Assembly: GCA_964636985.1 (NCBI GenBank)
Contig: CAZWSX010000008.1
Coordinates: 124,001-188,000, forward strand
From: CAZWSX01 sp964636985
Lineage (GTDB): Bacteria > Planctomycetota > Planctomycetia > Pirellulales > Pirellulaceae
Direction of reading: 5' to 3'
Length of the DNA: 64,000 bases
How positions within the stretch are numbered: position 1 is the first letter of the stretch; every line of letters starts with the position of its first letter. The notes below the pieces were generated by a model. It was not told the origin of the DNA. It saw nothing but the letters and a program-made list of their open reading frames with translations, and did no database searches. A program made the position numbers and the translations under genes. Positions 44,894 through 53,413 of this stretch are shown here, one piece after another.

Positions 44894-45970
44894 ATGGCCC
44901 GATACACCCGACGATCGCTGATTCGACAAGGCATGCTGCTCGCAGCAGTGCTCTCGCTATCGGTAGGTAGTGTGGCTTATGCGGAAGATCCGGCGAGCGT
45001 CGATGGCGTGTTCGCCAAAGCAGCCAGCCTCGCCCAGCAACGCACCGTCAAGGTTTACGGTGGTGGCGTCGGGCGTGTCATCGGCTACAGCACGGGCATC
45101 ATCGTTTCTTCCGATGGCGAGATTCTCGTCGCCCAAGGCGCGCAGCTCTCGGCAGCGAGCCTCCGCGTGACGCTCGCCAATGGCCAAACGCATCCGGCAC
45201 AGGTCGTTCGGCGGAGCGGTCCCCTACAAGCGGCGATCCTCAAGATCGAGGCCAGCACGCCCGAGTATTTTGATTTGTCCAAGCCCAGCGAAGTGGGACC
45301 AGGCGATTGGATTCTCGCGGTCAGCAATGCCTTCAAGGTGGCCGAGGGGACCGAGCCGCTGTCGCTTAACGTTGGCGTCTTTGCGTTGCGAACCCAGCTA
45401 CAAGGCCGCCGCGGCGTGCAGGACGTGCCGTACACAGGCGACCTGATCCTCCTCGACGCCATTACCAGTAACCCTGGCGCGGCAGGCGGAGCAGTCGTCG
45501 ACGACGAAGGCAAGCTCGTTGGGATGATCGGCCGGTTAATCGAGGACACCGGGACCAACACGCGGATCAACTATGCAGCGCCGGTCGACCGGCTGGCGAA
45601 ATTCGTCGCCGGAGTCGAAGAGACGGCCGTCGCCGACAACGGCACGCCGGAACCGAATGCTACAACGGGCACGTCCGGCAATTCCAATAAGCCTGTCGAC
45701 TTGGGCATCCGTTTGTTTCGTCTTGGTGGACGCAAGGGAGCGGCCTACGTCGACCGTGTGATCCCCAATAGTCCGGCCGCCGTGGCGGGTGTGCGTGCCG
45801 ACGACTTGATTCTCGCCGTGAATGGACAAACCATCCGGACGAGTGATGAATATCAAAAAGCGGTCGCGGCGTTGCCCGCCGGAAGCGATCCTGTCCTCGA
45901 CGTGAAACGCAAAGACCAAGTGATGACCCTGCGATTGTCGACCTCCGATCGCGAGAAGAAGACGCCATGA
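44894..45970 (+). CDS. HtrA-like PDZ protein, predicted catalytically dead
   Basis: 358 residues. A twin-Arg-like start (TRRSLIRQGM) and signal segment (about 12-30) precede a trypsin-like fold. At the position of GNSGGP it reads NPGAAGGAV, so the serine is Ala. The histidine motif is also gone (ILVAQGAQL in place of TNxHV). A PDZ domain (about 275-340, SPAAVAGVRADDLILAVNG) is kept. It starts 12 bases after the active protease and overlaps the next gene by 4 bases (ATGA). The pattern suggests a binding or regulatory subunit for the active paralog; that is inference. Confidence 0.82.
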   Translation: MARYTRRSLIRQGMLLAAVLSLSVGSVAYAEDPASVDGVFAKAASLAQQRTVKVYGGGVGRVIGYSTGIIVSSDGEILVAQGAQLSAASLRVTLANGQTHPAQVVRRSGPLQAAILKIEASTPEYFDLSKPSEVGPGDWILAVSNAFKVAEGTEPLSLNVGVFALRTQLQGRRGVQDVPYTGDLILLDAITSNPGAAGGAVVDDEGKLVGMIGRLIEDTGTNTRINYAAPVDRLAKFVAGVEETAVADNGTPEPNATTGTSGNSNKPVDLGIRLFRLGGRKGAAYVDRVIPNSPAAVAGVRADDLILAVNGQTIRTSDEYQKAVAALPAGSDPVLDVKRKDQVMTLRLSTSDREKKTP

Positions 45971-47073
45971 GATGCACTCTCGGTTCGCTGTTGTTGACAT
46001 TCGCCGCGATTGTTGGGCCAGTGAGCTTGCTGTCGGCTGACGATCCGGTCTCGGCCTCGTCGCGCGTGACCGATGCCGCCGAGGTGCGTGGAAACCGCTT
46101 GGCCCCCAAGGCCTTTCAAGCAGCGGTGGCGAAGGCCCGGCCATGGATCGTGAAAATCGAAACGTACGGCGGTGTTTCGCCGACCGGCGCGGCGGCCAAG
46201 AGCTTGGGCTGGACTCCCGGAAACGGGCCGTCGACGGGCATCATCGTCGGCGAAGACGGTTGGGTGCTGACCAGCACCTTTCACTTCCTGACGCGGCCGC
46301 AAACGATTACTGTCTCGACCAGCGATGGCACGCGCCGCGTCGCCCGGCTGGTGGGCAAAGATGAAACGCGCCAACTCGCGCTACTGAAAATGGACGGTGT
46401 GAAAGACCTGCCAACTCCCACTTGGCACCCTCGCAATGAACTCCAAGTGGGACAATGGGCGATCGCAGCGGGTTTTGGCTACGGCGGGAACGATCCCTCG
46501 CTTACCGCGGGCATCATATCCGCGCTCTCGCGCATTTCAACGAAAGCCATTCAAACCGACGCGAACCTGAGCCCCGCCAACTACGGCGGGCCCTTGCTCG
46601 ACATCGAAGGGAACTTGATCGGCATCTGTTCGGCCCTTCATCCGCAGGCCACGCAGGCCGGCGCCGGAGCACAGTGGTACGATTCCGGCATTGGGTTTGC
46701 CGTTCCTGAGGACAGCCTGAAACGGGTCCTGGATCGCCTCAAGGAAGGAAAGAACATCGAGTCGGGCGCCATGGGCGTGCAAGTGACGCCCGAAGGGGAC
46801 CCGCCGCTGGGAGCGCACGTGCGAACGGTGGTTCCCGACTCGGCGGCCGCCAAAGCGGGAATCAAAGTCGGCGATGAGATCGCCGAAGTGGAAGGCCTGA
46901 CCATCCTCGACGCCAACCACCTGACCGTCGTCATGGGGGCCTACGCGGCCGGCGACAAGGTATCGATCCTGGTGGTCCGGGGCGAGGAAGAAATCCCGCT
47001 CACAATCGAACTCAGCCGCCGCGCCGATATCACGGCCGCGCTCCAGCAACAACAGCCTATGCCGCCGATGTAG
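45967..47073 (+). CDS. HtrA-like PDZ protein, predicted catalytically dead
   Basis: 368 residues with a signal segment (about 5-22). The trypsin fold is recognisable (STGIIVGEDGWVLTSTFHF, then LALLKM), but the serine motif reads SPANYGGPLLD, with Tyr for the nucleophile. The histidine motif is displaced (TSTFHF). A PDZ domain (about 275-345, AAAKAGIKVGDEIAEVEGL) is kept, and the tail is Gln/Pro/Met-rich. The start codon overlaps the previous stop. The gene ends eight bases from the convergent GNAT gene. It is the second of two probable pseudoproteases in this operon. Confidence 0.82.
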   Translation: MRCTLGSLLLTFAAIVGPVSLLSADDPVSASSRVTDAAEVRGNRLAPKAFQAAVAKARPWIVKIETYGGVSPTGAAAKSLGWTPGNGPSTGIIVGEDGWVLTSTFHFLTRPQTITVSTSDGTRRVARLVGKDETRQLALLKMDGVKDLPTPTWHPRNELQVGQWAIAAGFGYGGNDPSLTAGIISALSRISTKAIQTDANLSPANYGGPLLDIEGNLIGICSALHPQATQAGAGAQWYDSGIGFAVPEDSLKRVLDRLKEGKNIESGAMGVQVTPEGDPPLGAHVRTVVPDSAAAKAGIKVGDEIAEVEGLTILDANHLTVVMGAYAAGDKVSILVVRGEEEIPLTIELSRRADITAALQQQQPMPPM

Positions 47074-47081
47074 GACCGCTC

Positions 47082-48071
47082 TTACCAGCGTTTCTTCATT
47101 ACCAAGCCGCGACACGACTCGGTGAACCCCAGCACGGCCAGTTGCGGCTGTAGTCGAACTTCGTCGGGACCAATCAAGATTTCGACGGCGTGAAAACCTT
47201 CGTCGGCGAGATGCTTCATCGCATCGGCCAGTAGCAGCGTGAGAGAGCCATCGCAGCGGGCCTGGTCGGTTGCTTCTAGCGACACCAACCCGGCAGTTCG
47301 CACGCCCCAGGTCATCGACAGGGGCTGGATTTCCCAAAACGTCGCGGTGGCTGCGATTTTGCCCGTTCGCTTGACCAAGAGCTGATATTGCAAGCGTTCG
47401 AGCGCCGCCCAGCGGCACGCTTCCCACCAGGTTTGCGGCTTGGGGTCGATGACGACCACCATTTGCGAGTTGCGGCGGGCCATCATGATGTCGCGGTCGA
47501 TCGGCGCGCGGAACATTGTCAGCGGCCGCCGTACCAGGTATCGCACGCCCAGTTCCGAGTATTGCAAGGTGCGGAAGAGAGATGTCAGGTCGTCTTCCTC
47601 GATCAGCCCAGGCAACCCCGCACCGCCGTAAAGCCCCAGGTAAAACGGCTCGTGGGGAGAGACCCCGCCTGCGCTGATTTCGACCGCTCCGCGCGAGCGC
47701 AGGTAGTCCTCGGCAGCGCTGACCAGTTCCCGCAGAATCGAAGTCCGATCGGGATGCGGCGTCACCATCAGGCGGCAAATCACGCCTTGGGTGTAGTCCA
47801 GATCGGTCTCGGTGCCGTTGGGAGAAAATCCGGCGTGCACAAAGCCGATCGGCCGCTCGTCCTCGATGGCGATGATGAGGCCGCGGCGATCGAAGTACGG
47901 TTTTCCGTAGACCCGGTCCTCAAGAACGGCGGGCGTGACGGCCGACGCCAATCCGCGTAACGGGGGATGGCTGCGCCAGATATCCGCGAGCGCGGGGGGA
48001 TCGTAGTTTCGAAAAGGCCGATACGAAATCAAGCGCGCGTCTCGATCGTCACGTCGTTTCGCTCTCGCCAT
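47082..48071 (-). CDS. tandem GNAT-fold acetyltransferase-like protein
   Basis: About 329 residues from ATG 48071. Two GNAT-like halves can be traced. The first has RGLIIAIEDERPIGFVHAGF, then VICRLMVTPHPDRTSILREL for the acetyl-CoA-binding loop, and GLYGGAGLPG. The second has GKIAATATFWEIQPLS, AGLVSLEATDQARCDGSL and LAVLGFTESCRG. There is no signal or membrane segment. A basic N-terminus (MARAKRRDD) precedes the fold. The gene converges with the HtrA-like operon with eight bases between. The substrate is not evident; it could modify a protein or small amine. Confidence 0.7.
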   Translation of the reverse strand: MARAKRRDDRDARLISYRPFRNYDPPALADIWRSHPPLRGLASAVTPAVLEDRVYGKPYFDRRGLIIAIEDERPIGFVHAGFSPNGTETDLDYTQGVICRLMVTPHPDRTSILRELVSAAEDYLRSRGAVEISAGGVSPHEPFYLGLYGGAGLPGLIEEDDLTSLFRTLQYSELGVRYLVRRPLTMFRAPIDRDIMMARRNSQMVVVIDPKPQTWWEACRWAALERLQYQLLVKRTGKIAATATFWEIQPLSMTWGVRTAGLVSLEATDQARCDGSLTLLLADAMKHLADEGFHAVEILIGPDEVRLQPQLAVLGFTESCRGLVMKKRW

Positions 48072-48150
48072 TATGGCCCGAGGCAAAACTCTTACTGACC
48101 AACCACGCGTACAGTCTAGCGCGCACTGCTCACTTGAGAAACGGGGCCAG

Positions 48151-48465
48151 TTAAGAAGGATCGATCGAGACCCAAATCTTTCCCTCTTCCACTTTCACAG
48201 GGAAAGATTGATGTCGAATCGACTGGCTCGCTTGATGCTGCCCTGTGGTCACGTCGAATTGCCAGCCGTGCCACGGGCAGGTGACGATGCAACCCGCCAG
48301 CTTTCCCTTTCCCAAGGGACCGCCTTGGTGCGGGCACACGCCGTCGAGCGCATAGAAGCTACCGTCGACATTAAAGAGGGCCACCAAACGGTCGCCGGCG
48401 ACAAATTCGCCGGCCGCACCCTTGGGAAAATCATCGACCCTTACCAGTTCGTGCCAGGTCGACAA
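48151..48465 (-). CDS. small Rieske-type [2Fe-2S] ferredoxin
   Basis: About 104 residues. The start is inferred: TTG at 48465 has GGAG seven bases upstream and begins right at the fold (STWHELVRVDDF). An open frame runs further upstream but is composed of unlikely codons. Cluster ligands are CPHQGG and CPWHGWQFD, the Cys-x-His and Cys-x2-His pairs. The extra cysteines that form the disulfide in bc-complex Rieske proteins are absent. This matches the ferredoxin component of ring-hydroxylating or NirD-like systems. It is 50 bases after the cytochrome b gene, so it is probably part of the electron-transfer operon. Confidence 0.75.
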   Translation of the reverse strand: MSTWHELVRVDDFPKGAAGEFVAGDRLVALFNVDGSFYALDGVCPHQGGPLGKGKLAGCIVTCPWHGWQFDVTTGQHQASQSIRHQSFPVKVEEGKIWVSIDPS

Positions 48466-48515
48466 AACGGCTCTCCGTAAAATCAAAAAGCGGCCAGGAG
48501 CAACAGCGGCAAGCG

Positions 48516-51350
48516 CTATTCTAACTTCTCGCCGCGGAGCCACTTGGCCAGCAGGTCGATATCGTCCTCGGTGAGGAGGGGTTTCTTGCCGGGACCGCTC
48601 GGGACGGCAAACCGCGGCATCCGGTCGTTGTTTTCGCCGTACAGGTCCGGGTGAGTGGGATTGGCGATCATCCGCTTGAGCCAATCGCGGCTTCCCCAAC
48701 CGGTCAGGACGGGAGCGCCCTCGCTTCCGTCATCGCCTAAGCGGTGGCAATCGGTGCAGCTGAATACGGATGCAAACGCAGCCTTCCCTTTTTCCATGGT
48801 TCCGTCGGACTTCGCGGCCGCATCCGCTTCTGCCTGGCCAGGGAGTTCCGCTTGAGCGGAAAGGGTCGCGACCAAATCGGCAAGCGATGCTTTTTTGGCG
48901 TCGTCTAGTCCCGCGAGATTGTCCTTCACCCAGCCGGTCATGTCGCCCGCCGCATGCGAGGAGCTACCGAAGTACTGGGGACCGACGATCTTTTCCGGAT
49001 CGAGCAAACCCGTCAGCCAGGCCCGCGATCCGATGCCGTACAGGTTGGGTGCCGAAGGACGCTGCGCGACAAAACCGTACCCGACTGCGTCGGCGCGGCT
49101 ATGGCAGGCGAGGCAATTCTCTTTGAAGAGTCTCTCGGCACGAGCCATGTTGGCCTCACCATCCTTCTTCTTCACACCGACAATCTCGACCCTCGGTTCG
49201 CCAACCGTTCGCCCTCGCGCTACGACCATCCGGGCTTCTTCCTCGGCATGAGGCAGTACCGGCTTTTCGGCATGCGCATCGTAATACTCGCCGCGGAGCC
49301 AATCGACGATCAGCGAGATTTCTCGAATGCTCAACTGGTGCGAAGCGGAATCGGCCAGGTCCTTGGCGAACGATGGCATGCGATCGTTCTCCATCCGATA
49401 GAACCGTGCATGCGTGGGATCGCTTACCAGGGCCATCATCCACTCGTACGAGCCGTAGCCCGTCAGGTCAGGGGCGAGGCCGAGTTGGCCGTGATCACCA
49501 AAGCGATGGCAACTGGTGCAGTGGTTCTCGATAAGCGTGACCCCTTGGCGGACTAGATCGTCATCCTTTTTGTCGGCCTCAGCTTGCCCAGGCAACCGGG
49601 CCTGCGCCGACAAGGCGTCTACGATCTTCTCCCAATCTTTGGCGTCGATTCCCGCGGCGTGCTTCTTGAGCCACTCGGCCATGCGGCCGGCCCGATGCGA
49701 AGTGTTGCCGAAGTAGTCGGACTGGATCGCCCGCGTAGCAGCCTCCGTTGGGGTTGGCTTAGCCCTTTCTTCCGCTGGTGTTCTGAAACTAACGGCGGAG
49801 TAGCGATCTTTATCGAAGAGTCCCTTCAGCCACTCGCGACTGGCGAAACCGTATAGGTTCGGCGCGCCGTTGAGTGGTATTTCGTCGTAAGCCGGCTGAC
49901 CGTCTGCTCCGACTTCAATCGTCTTGTCGTCTGACATCTTGGGCCCCTGTGCCACCTTGCTGATGGTTCCCTCTTTATTGTCGGGCAGGCGATATTCGTG
50001 ACAGCTGGCGCAGTTGCGCTCAAACAATCGCGGCCCCTGAGTTTTGGGGTCGTTTCGCAGCAGATAGACGGCCCCTTGCTTGGGGATCAGCAAGGGTTCG
50101 CTGACCGTACCACTGGGATAGGTGAAGCGGCGCGTGATCAATTCGTTCGTCCGATGGGCGTCGTGTCCTGCTTTCTTCACCGCAGTAATAAAGTCCTGCG
50201 AGTTTTTAATCTGCTTCTCGTACTTCTCCTTGTCGAGTTTGAGCGTCTTCGCGGTGTAGTCGAAGTAGTCTTCGTTCAACGCAACCAAGGTCAATCCGCC
50301 GGCGCCGAGCAGCAGAAGCACAATGAAGGCCACGTTGAACATGTGGCCCAATTTCCAGCTACCCCACAGCGGCATGAGGGCCAGGATGGTGAAAAGAACG
50401 CCGGGGATGACAATCGCCCCGATCACTTCGCTGGTGCCGGGGAAGTACTTCAGTAACTGGAAGAGAAACAGGAAGTACCATTCTGGTCGGGCTGCACTGT
50501 ACTGCTCCGAAGGATCGGACGGCGCCCCCAGTTCGGCGCCAATCTCTTGCCCGTGCGCTGCAAGCGGCAGCTTTCCTGCCAGGGCGCTGGGGATGTTTGC
50601 AAAGTGGATCACGCACAACATCACGATCGTTAGCAGAACCAAACAGGCAATGGCGTCGAACAGTACCTGTTTGGGCCAGAAGTACTCATCGGGCTTGCCT
50701 GGCGTGATGTGGGCCGTGATCCCGTGGCGGCGGAAAACGGCGATGTGCAGCGCCAAAAAGCCGATCAGCAAAGCGGGAAGCACGCCGGCGTGCAGCGCGA
50801 AGAATCGCGTGAGCGTATGGTGGCCGTACTCGCCACCTCCTTGTGCGACGGCTTGCAGTTCTTTGCCAACAAAGGGGACCAGTGTCATCAAGTTGGTGGC
50901 GACATTGGTCGCCCAATAGCCTTTCTGGTCCCACGGTAACAAGTAGCCCGTGAGGCCCAACCCCATCACCAGTTGCAACAGTACCAGGCCCAGCCAGTAG
51001 TTCACTTCGCGCGGCGCTTTGTAAGCGCCGTCGATAATCACTTGCAGCAAGTGCAAGCCCATCACGACGACCATCGCTTGCGCCATGAAGTGGTGGACGC
51101 CGCGGACGAGCCAGCCGGCTGTCATTTCATTCTGGATGTACCAGACGCTTTCATAGGCCGTTTGGCTGCTCGGGCTATACGCCATCCATAGGAAGATGCC
51201 GGTGATCGCCTGCGTGGCAAACGCGAAGACGAGCATGCTCCCGGTGGCATAGCGAAAGCGGGCCCCGCTGGGAATCAACTCGTACAACGCATCGTGGGTG
51301 ATTCGGTTAACACCCGTTCGCGAATCGAGCCAATTGATGAGGGCTTTCAT
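48516..51350 (-). CDS. cytochrome b fused to a four-haem cytochrome c region
   Basis: 944 residues. The first 350 are a bc-type cytochrome b: helices with GVHHFMAQAMVVVMGLH and FFALHAGVLPALLIGFLALH, each with the paired haem histidines, and the Qo motif PEWY. After a further span, the rest lies outside the membrane and contains four haem-c motifs: CASCH (near 447), CTSCH (near 610), CLACH (near 747) and CTDCH (near 865). The c region is a tandem duplication of a two-haem unit: LYGFASREWL and LYGIGSRAWL, then LSAQARLPGQAEAD and LSAQAELPGQAEAD, then DRMPSFA and DRMPRFA. The fused region probably replaces a separate cytochrome c1. It follows the Rieske gene, so the two form one respiratory quinol-oxidising complex. 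Confidence 0.88.
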   Translation of the reverse strand: MKALINWLDSRTGVNRITHDALYELIPSGARFRYATGSMLVFAFATQAITGIFLWMAYSPSSQTAYESVWYIQNEMTAGWLVRGVHHFMAQAMVVVMGLHLLQVIIDGAYKAPREVNYWLGLVLLQLVMGLGLTGYLLPWDQKGYWATNVATNLMTLVPFVGKELQAVAQGGGEYGHHTLTRFFALHAGVLPALLIGFLALHIAVFRRHGITAHITPGKPDEYFWPKQVLFDAIACLVLLTIVMLCVIHFANIPSALAGKLPLAAHGQEIGAELGAPSDPSEQYSAARPEWYFLFLFQLLKYFPGTSEVIGAIVIPGVLFTILALMPLWGSWKLGHMFNVAFIVLLLLGAGGLTLVALNEDYFDYTAKTLKLDKEKYEKQIKNSQDFITAVKKAGHDAHRTNELITRRFTYPSGTVSEPLLIPKQGAVYLLRNDPKTQGPRLFERNCASCHEYRLPDNKEGTISKVAQGPKMSDDKTIEVGADGQPAYDEIPLNGAPNLYGFASREWLKGLFDKDRYSAVSFRTPAEERAKPTPTEAATRAIQSDYFGNTSHRAGRMAEWLKKHAAGIDAKDWEKIVDALSAQARLPGQAEADKKDDDLVRQGVTLIENHCTSCHRFGDHGQLGLAPDLTGYGSYEWMMALVSDPTHARFYRMENDRMPSFAKDLADSASHQLSIREISLIVDWLRGEYYDAHAEKPVLPHAEEEARMVVARGRTVGEPRVEIVGVKKKDGEANMARAERLFKENCLACHSRADAVGYGFVAQRPSAPNLYGIGSRAWLTGLLDPEKIVGPQYFGSSSHAAGDMTGWVKDNLAGLDDAKKASLADLVATLSAQAELPGQAEADAAAKSDGTMEKGKAAFASVFSCTDCHRLGDDGSEGAPVLTGWGSRDWLKRMIANPTHPDLYGENNDRMPRFAVPSGPGKKPLLTEDDIDLLAKWLRGEKLE

Positions 51351-51429
51351 TCCTGGGATCTCTTTGTCGAGTTGGATCTGAAATCGAGGAGCGCGAGGGT
51401 TCGTTCCATGCGCGGGGAAGAAGACCGGC

Positions 51430-52047
51430 TTACTTCTTTTCGTCCCGGTGTTCGTGACCTGGGTAGTAGTTCACGAACTGAACCCACACCTCGCCGTTCT
51501 TGAGCTTCTCTTCGTCGACTTTCAAAGGGTCCATGTCACGCGGGCTAGGCGACGGCATGTTGCGCTTGCCATCCAGTTGGAACGAACTGGTGTGGCATGG
51601 GCATTGAAAGATGTTGTTTTCTTTGGAGTACCCGACAAAGCACCCGGCGTGCGGGCAAATGGCATTGAAGCAGGTGACATCGTCCCCCTTCCGCATTAAG
51701 TACACGGCGCCGATCGGTTGGCCCGATTCACGGTTCCAGGCGTCGGTCAGGTCGGCCAAGACGGGAACTTGAACCGGGGTTCCATCGGCGGGAAGAGCAT
51801 CCTTGATGGCCACGCGCAAGTACGGTTTGCCTTCCGTCTTCTTTTCACCCCCGCCAAACAGTTTTTTGATGACGGGGTGAAGGAACATCAGGCTCCCCAC
51901 GGCGACCGGGTACAAGCCGATCACCCCGCCGATCAGGATTGCGGAGCCTTCGACCAAGAAGTTCCGGCGAGGGGGTTCGCTGGTGCCACCGGGGGCGTTT
52001 TCCCAGTGGCTGCCCGTGGAACCACCGGAGTTGGACGGCCGAGCCAT
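51430..52047 (-). CDS. Rieske iron-sulfur subunit of a bc-type complex
   Basis: About 205 residues from ATG 52047, with TAGGAG seven bases upstream; the frame continues upstream without a reason to prefer it. A basic N-terminus and one span (about 31-55, VEGSAILIGGVIGLYPVAVGS) anchor it. The cluster domain has CPHAGC and CPCHTSSF, including the Cys pair for the disulfide that marks bc Rieske proteins. The C-terminus ends in a Lys/His-rich tail. It is first in the operon, 79 bases before the cytochrome b gene. It takes electrons from quinol and passes them to the haem c domain of the next protein. Confidence 0.9.
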   Translation of the reverse strand: MARPSNSGGSTGSHWENAPGGTSEPPRRNFLVEGSAILIGGVIGLYPVAVGSLMFLHPVIKKLFGGGEKKTEGKPYLRVAIKDALPADGTPVQVPVLADLTDAWNRESGQPIGAVYLMRKGDDVTCFNAICPHAGCFVGYSKENNIFQCPCHTSSFQLDGKRNMPSPSPRDMDPLKVDEEKLKNGEVWVQFVNYYPGHEHRDEKK

Positions 52048-52342
52048 GTGAAAACTCCTACGGAAACGAATGCGCAACGGGGACAGATTGCCCCAGCAGC
52101 GAGTTTTTGGGAAGGGGAAGGCGGGAAATCGAATCCAGGCGGGAGTCGATCTTAACGAACCGAAGTAACTCGGTTCGCTCAATCAACCGATTTCTATTGT
52201 AATTGGCCACCGCAAAAACCCATCGTGGCGAGCGGCGACCTGCACATACGTAATTCGCAAGGATTTCGCGAATATCTTTCAGATGGGAAGAGGCAATCGA
52301 GACGAATCGCGGCATCATGCGTCAATCCGAAGTCGTTGACTC

Positions 52343-53335
52343 CTAGCGCGAATTATTGAGGGCCGAACGAACGGCGTCAAGCACGCGCGGCTGTACTTCT
52401 GACAGCGGACCGGCGACAAAAGCCCCCGCGGCGGCCTTATGGCCACCTCCGCCAAACTGCGCTGCCAACTCGTTACAGTTGACTGCGCACCGGCTGCGAA
52501 AGCTCAACTTGAAGCCGCCAGTCAGCTGTTCGACCATGATTACGGCGAACTCAGTACCCTCGATGCCCAAAGCTTGATTGACCACGTCTTCGGTATCGCT
52601 GGGCAATGCGCCAGTCGCCGTGAAGTCTTCCTTAAGAACATACGTATGGGCGAGCCGGCCATCGAGTTCCGTCGTTACGCGAGAGAGAATCATCCCCCGC
52701 AATCGGACGCGGCCTAGCGTTTCCTTTTCGTAGAGCGAGTTATAGATGTTCGAGGGCTTGGCACCGGCGTCGATCAGCTTGGCCGCGAGTTGGTATGTGT
52801 AGGCGCTGGCCGAACCAAAGCGAAACCAACCCGTGTCGGTCGCGATCGCCGCGAACAACGGCATGGCCATTTCGGACGTGAGCTTAACGCCGAGCGCATC
52901 GGCTGCTTCCATCACCAATCGGCCGGCAGCTTCGGCCTTGGTGTTTTTGAAGGGCTCCGCCCCCAAATCTTCGTCGCTTTCGTGGTGGTCGAGGATGATT
53001 TTCTTGCATGAGAGCGACTTGAGAACGTCGCCCATCGCGCCCAGCTGCGCCCAGGCGCTGGTATCGAGGATCATCATCAAGTCGCAAGATTGGAGATCGG
53101 CCAACGCAACGTTTTGCCCGATCACGCCGATGCGTTTGGTGGGGTCGATAAAGGCGAGATTGGGGGGAGTGGGATGCCCGTTAACGATGCGGACCTTCTT
53201 GCCGAGCGCTTCCAGGACGCCGGCCATTCCCAGTTCGCTACCCAGGGCGTCGCAATCGGGGCGAATGTGGCTCGTTAAGAGAATATCGCGGCTATCTTTG
53301 ACGATTTCACAAAACCGAGGCCAGTTGATACTCAT
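52343..53335 (-). CDS. nrnA: DHH/DHHA1 phosphoesterase, NrnA-like oligoribonuclease
   Basis: 330 residues. Metal-binding motifs of the DHH domain are SHIRPDCDALGSE (about 22-34), MMILDTSAW with its Asp near 91, and DHHESDED near 116-123. A DHHA1 domain with GGGGHKAAAG near 294-303 closes it. This is the layout of NrnA, which degrades short RNA oligomers and 3'-phosphoadenosine 5'-phosphate. There is no signal peptide. The gene lies upstream of the Rieske operon with 295 bases between, and about 80 bases downstream of ribF. Confidence 0.92.
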   Translation of the reverse strand: MSINWPRFCEIVKDSRDILLTSHIRPDCDALGSELGMAGVLEALGKKVRIVNGHPTPPNLAFIDPTKRIGVIGQNVALADLQSCDLMMILDTSAWAQLGAMGDVLKSLSCKKIILDHHESDEDLGAEPFKNTKAEAAGRLVMEAADALGVKLTSEMAMPLFAAIATDTGWFRFGSASAYTYQLAAKLIDAGAKPSNIYNSLYEKETLGRVRLRGMILSRVTTELDGRLAHTYVLKEDFTATGALPSDTEDVVNQALGIEGTEFAVIMVEQLTGGFKLSFRSRCAVNCNELAAQFGGGGHKAAAGAFVAGPLSEVQPRVLDAVRSALNNSR

Positions 53336-53413
53336 GAGATCGGCGACGGGAAGCTCCCGCTGTTCGCCCCGCTTTCGTTGGAAAGGCTTAGAAATCTAGG
53401 ACTTGCCGATATG

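Noticed and set aside
52048..52182. A 45-residue extension of the bc-type Rieske protein
   Set aside because: A clear TAGGAG stands before ATG 52047, and the extension has no family resemblance.
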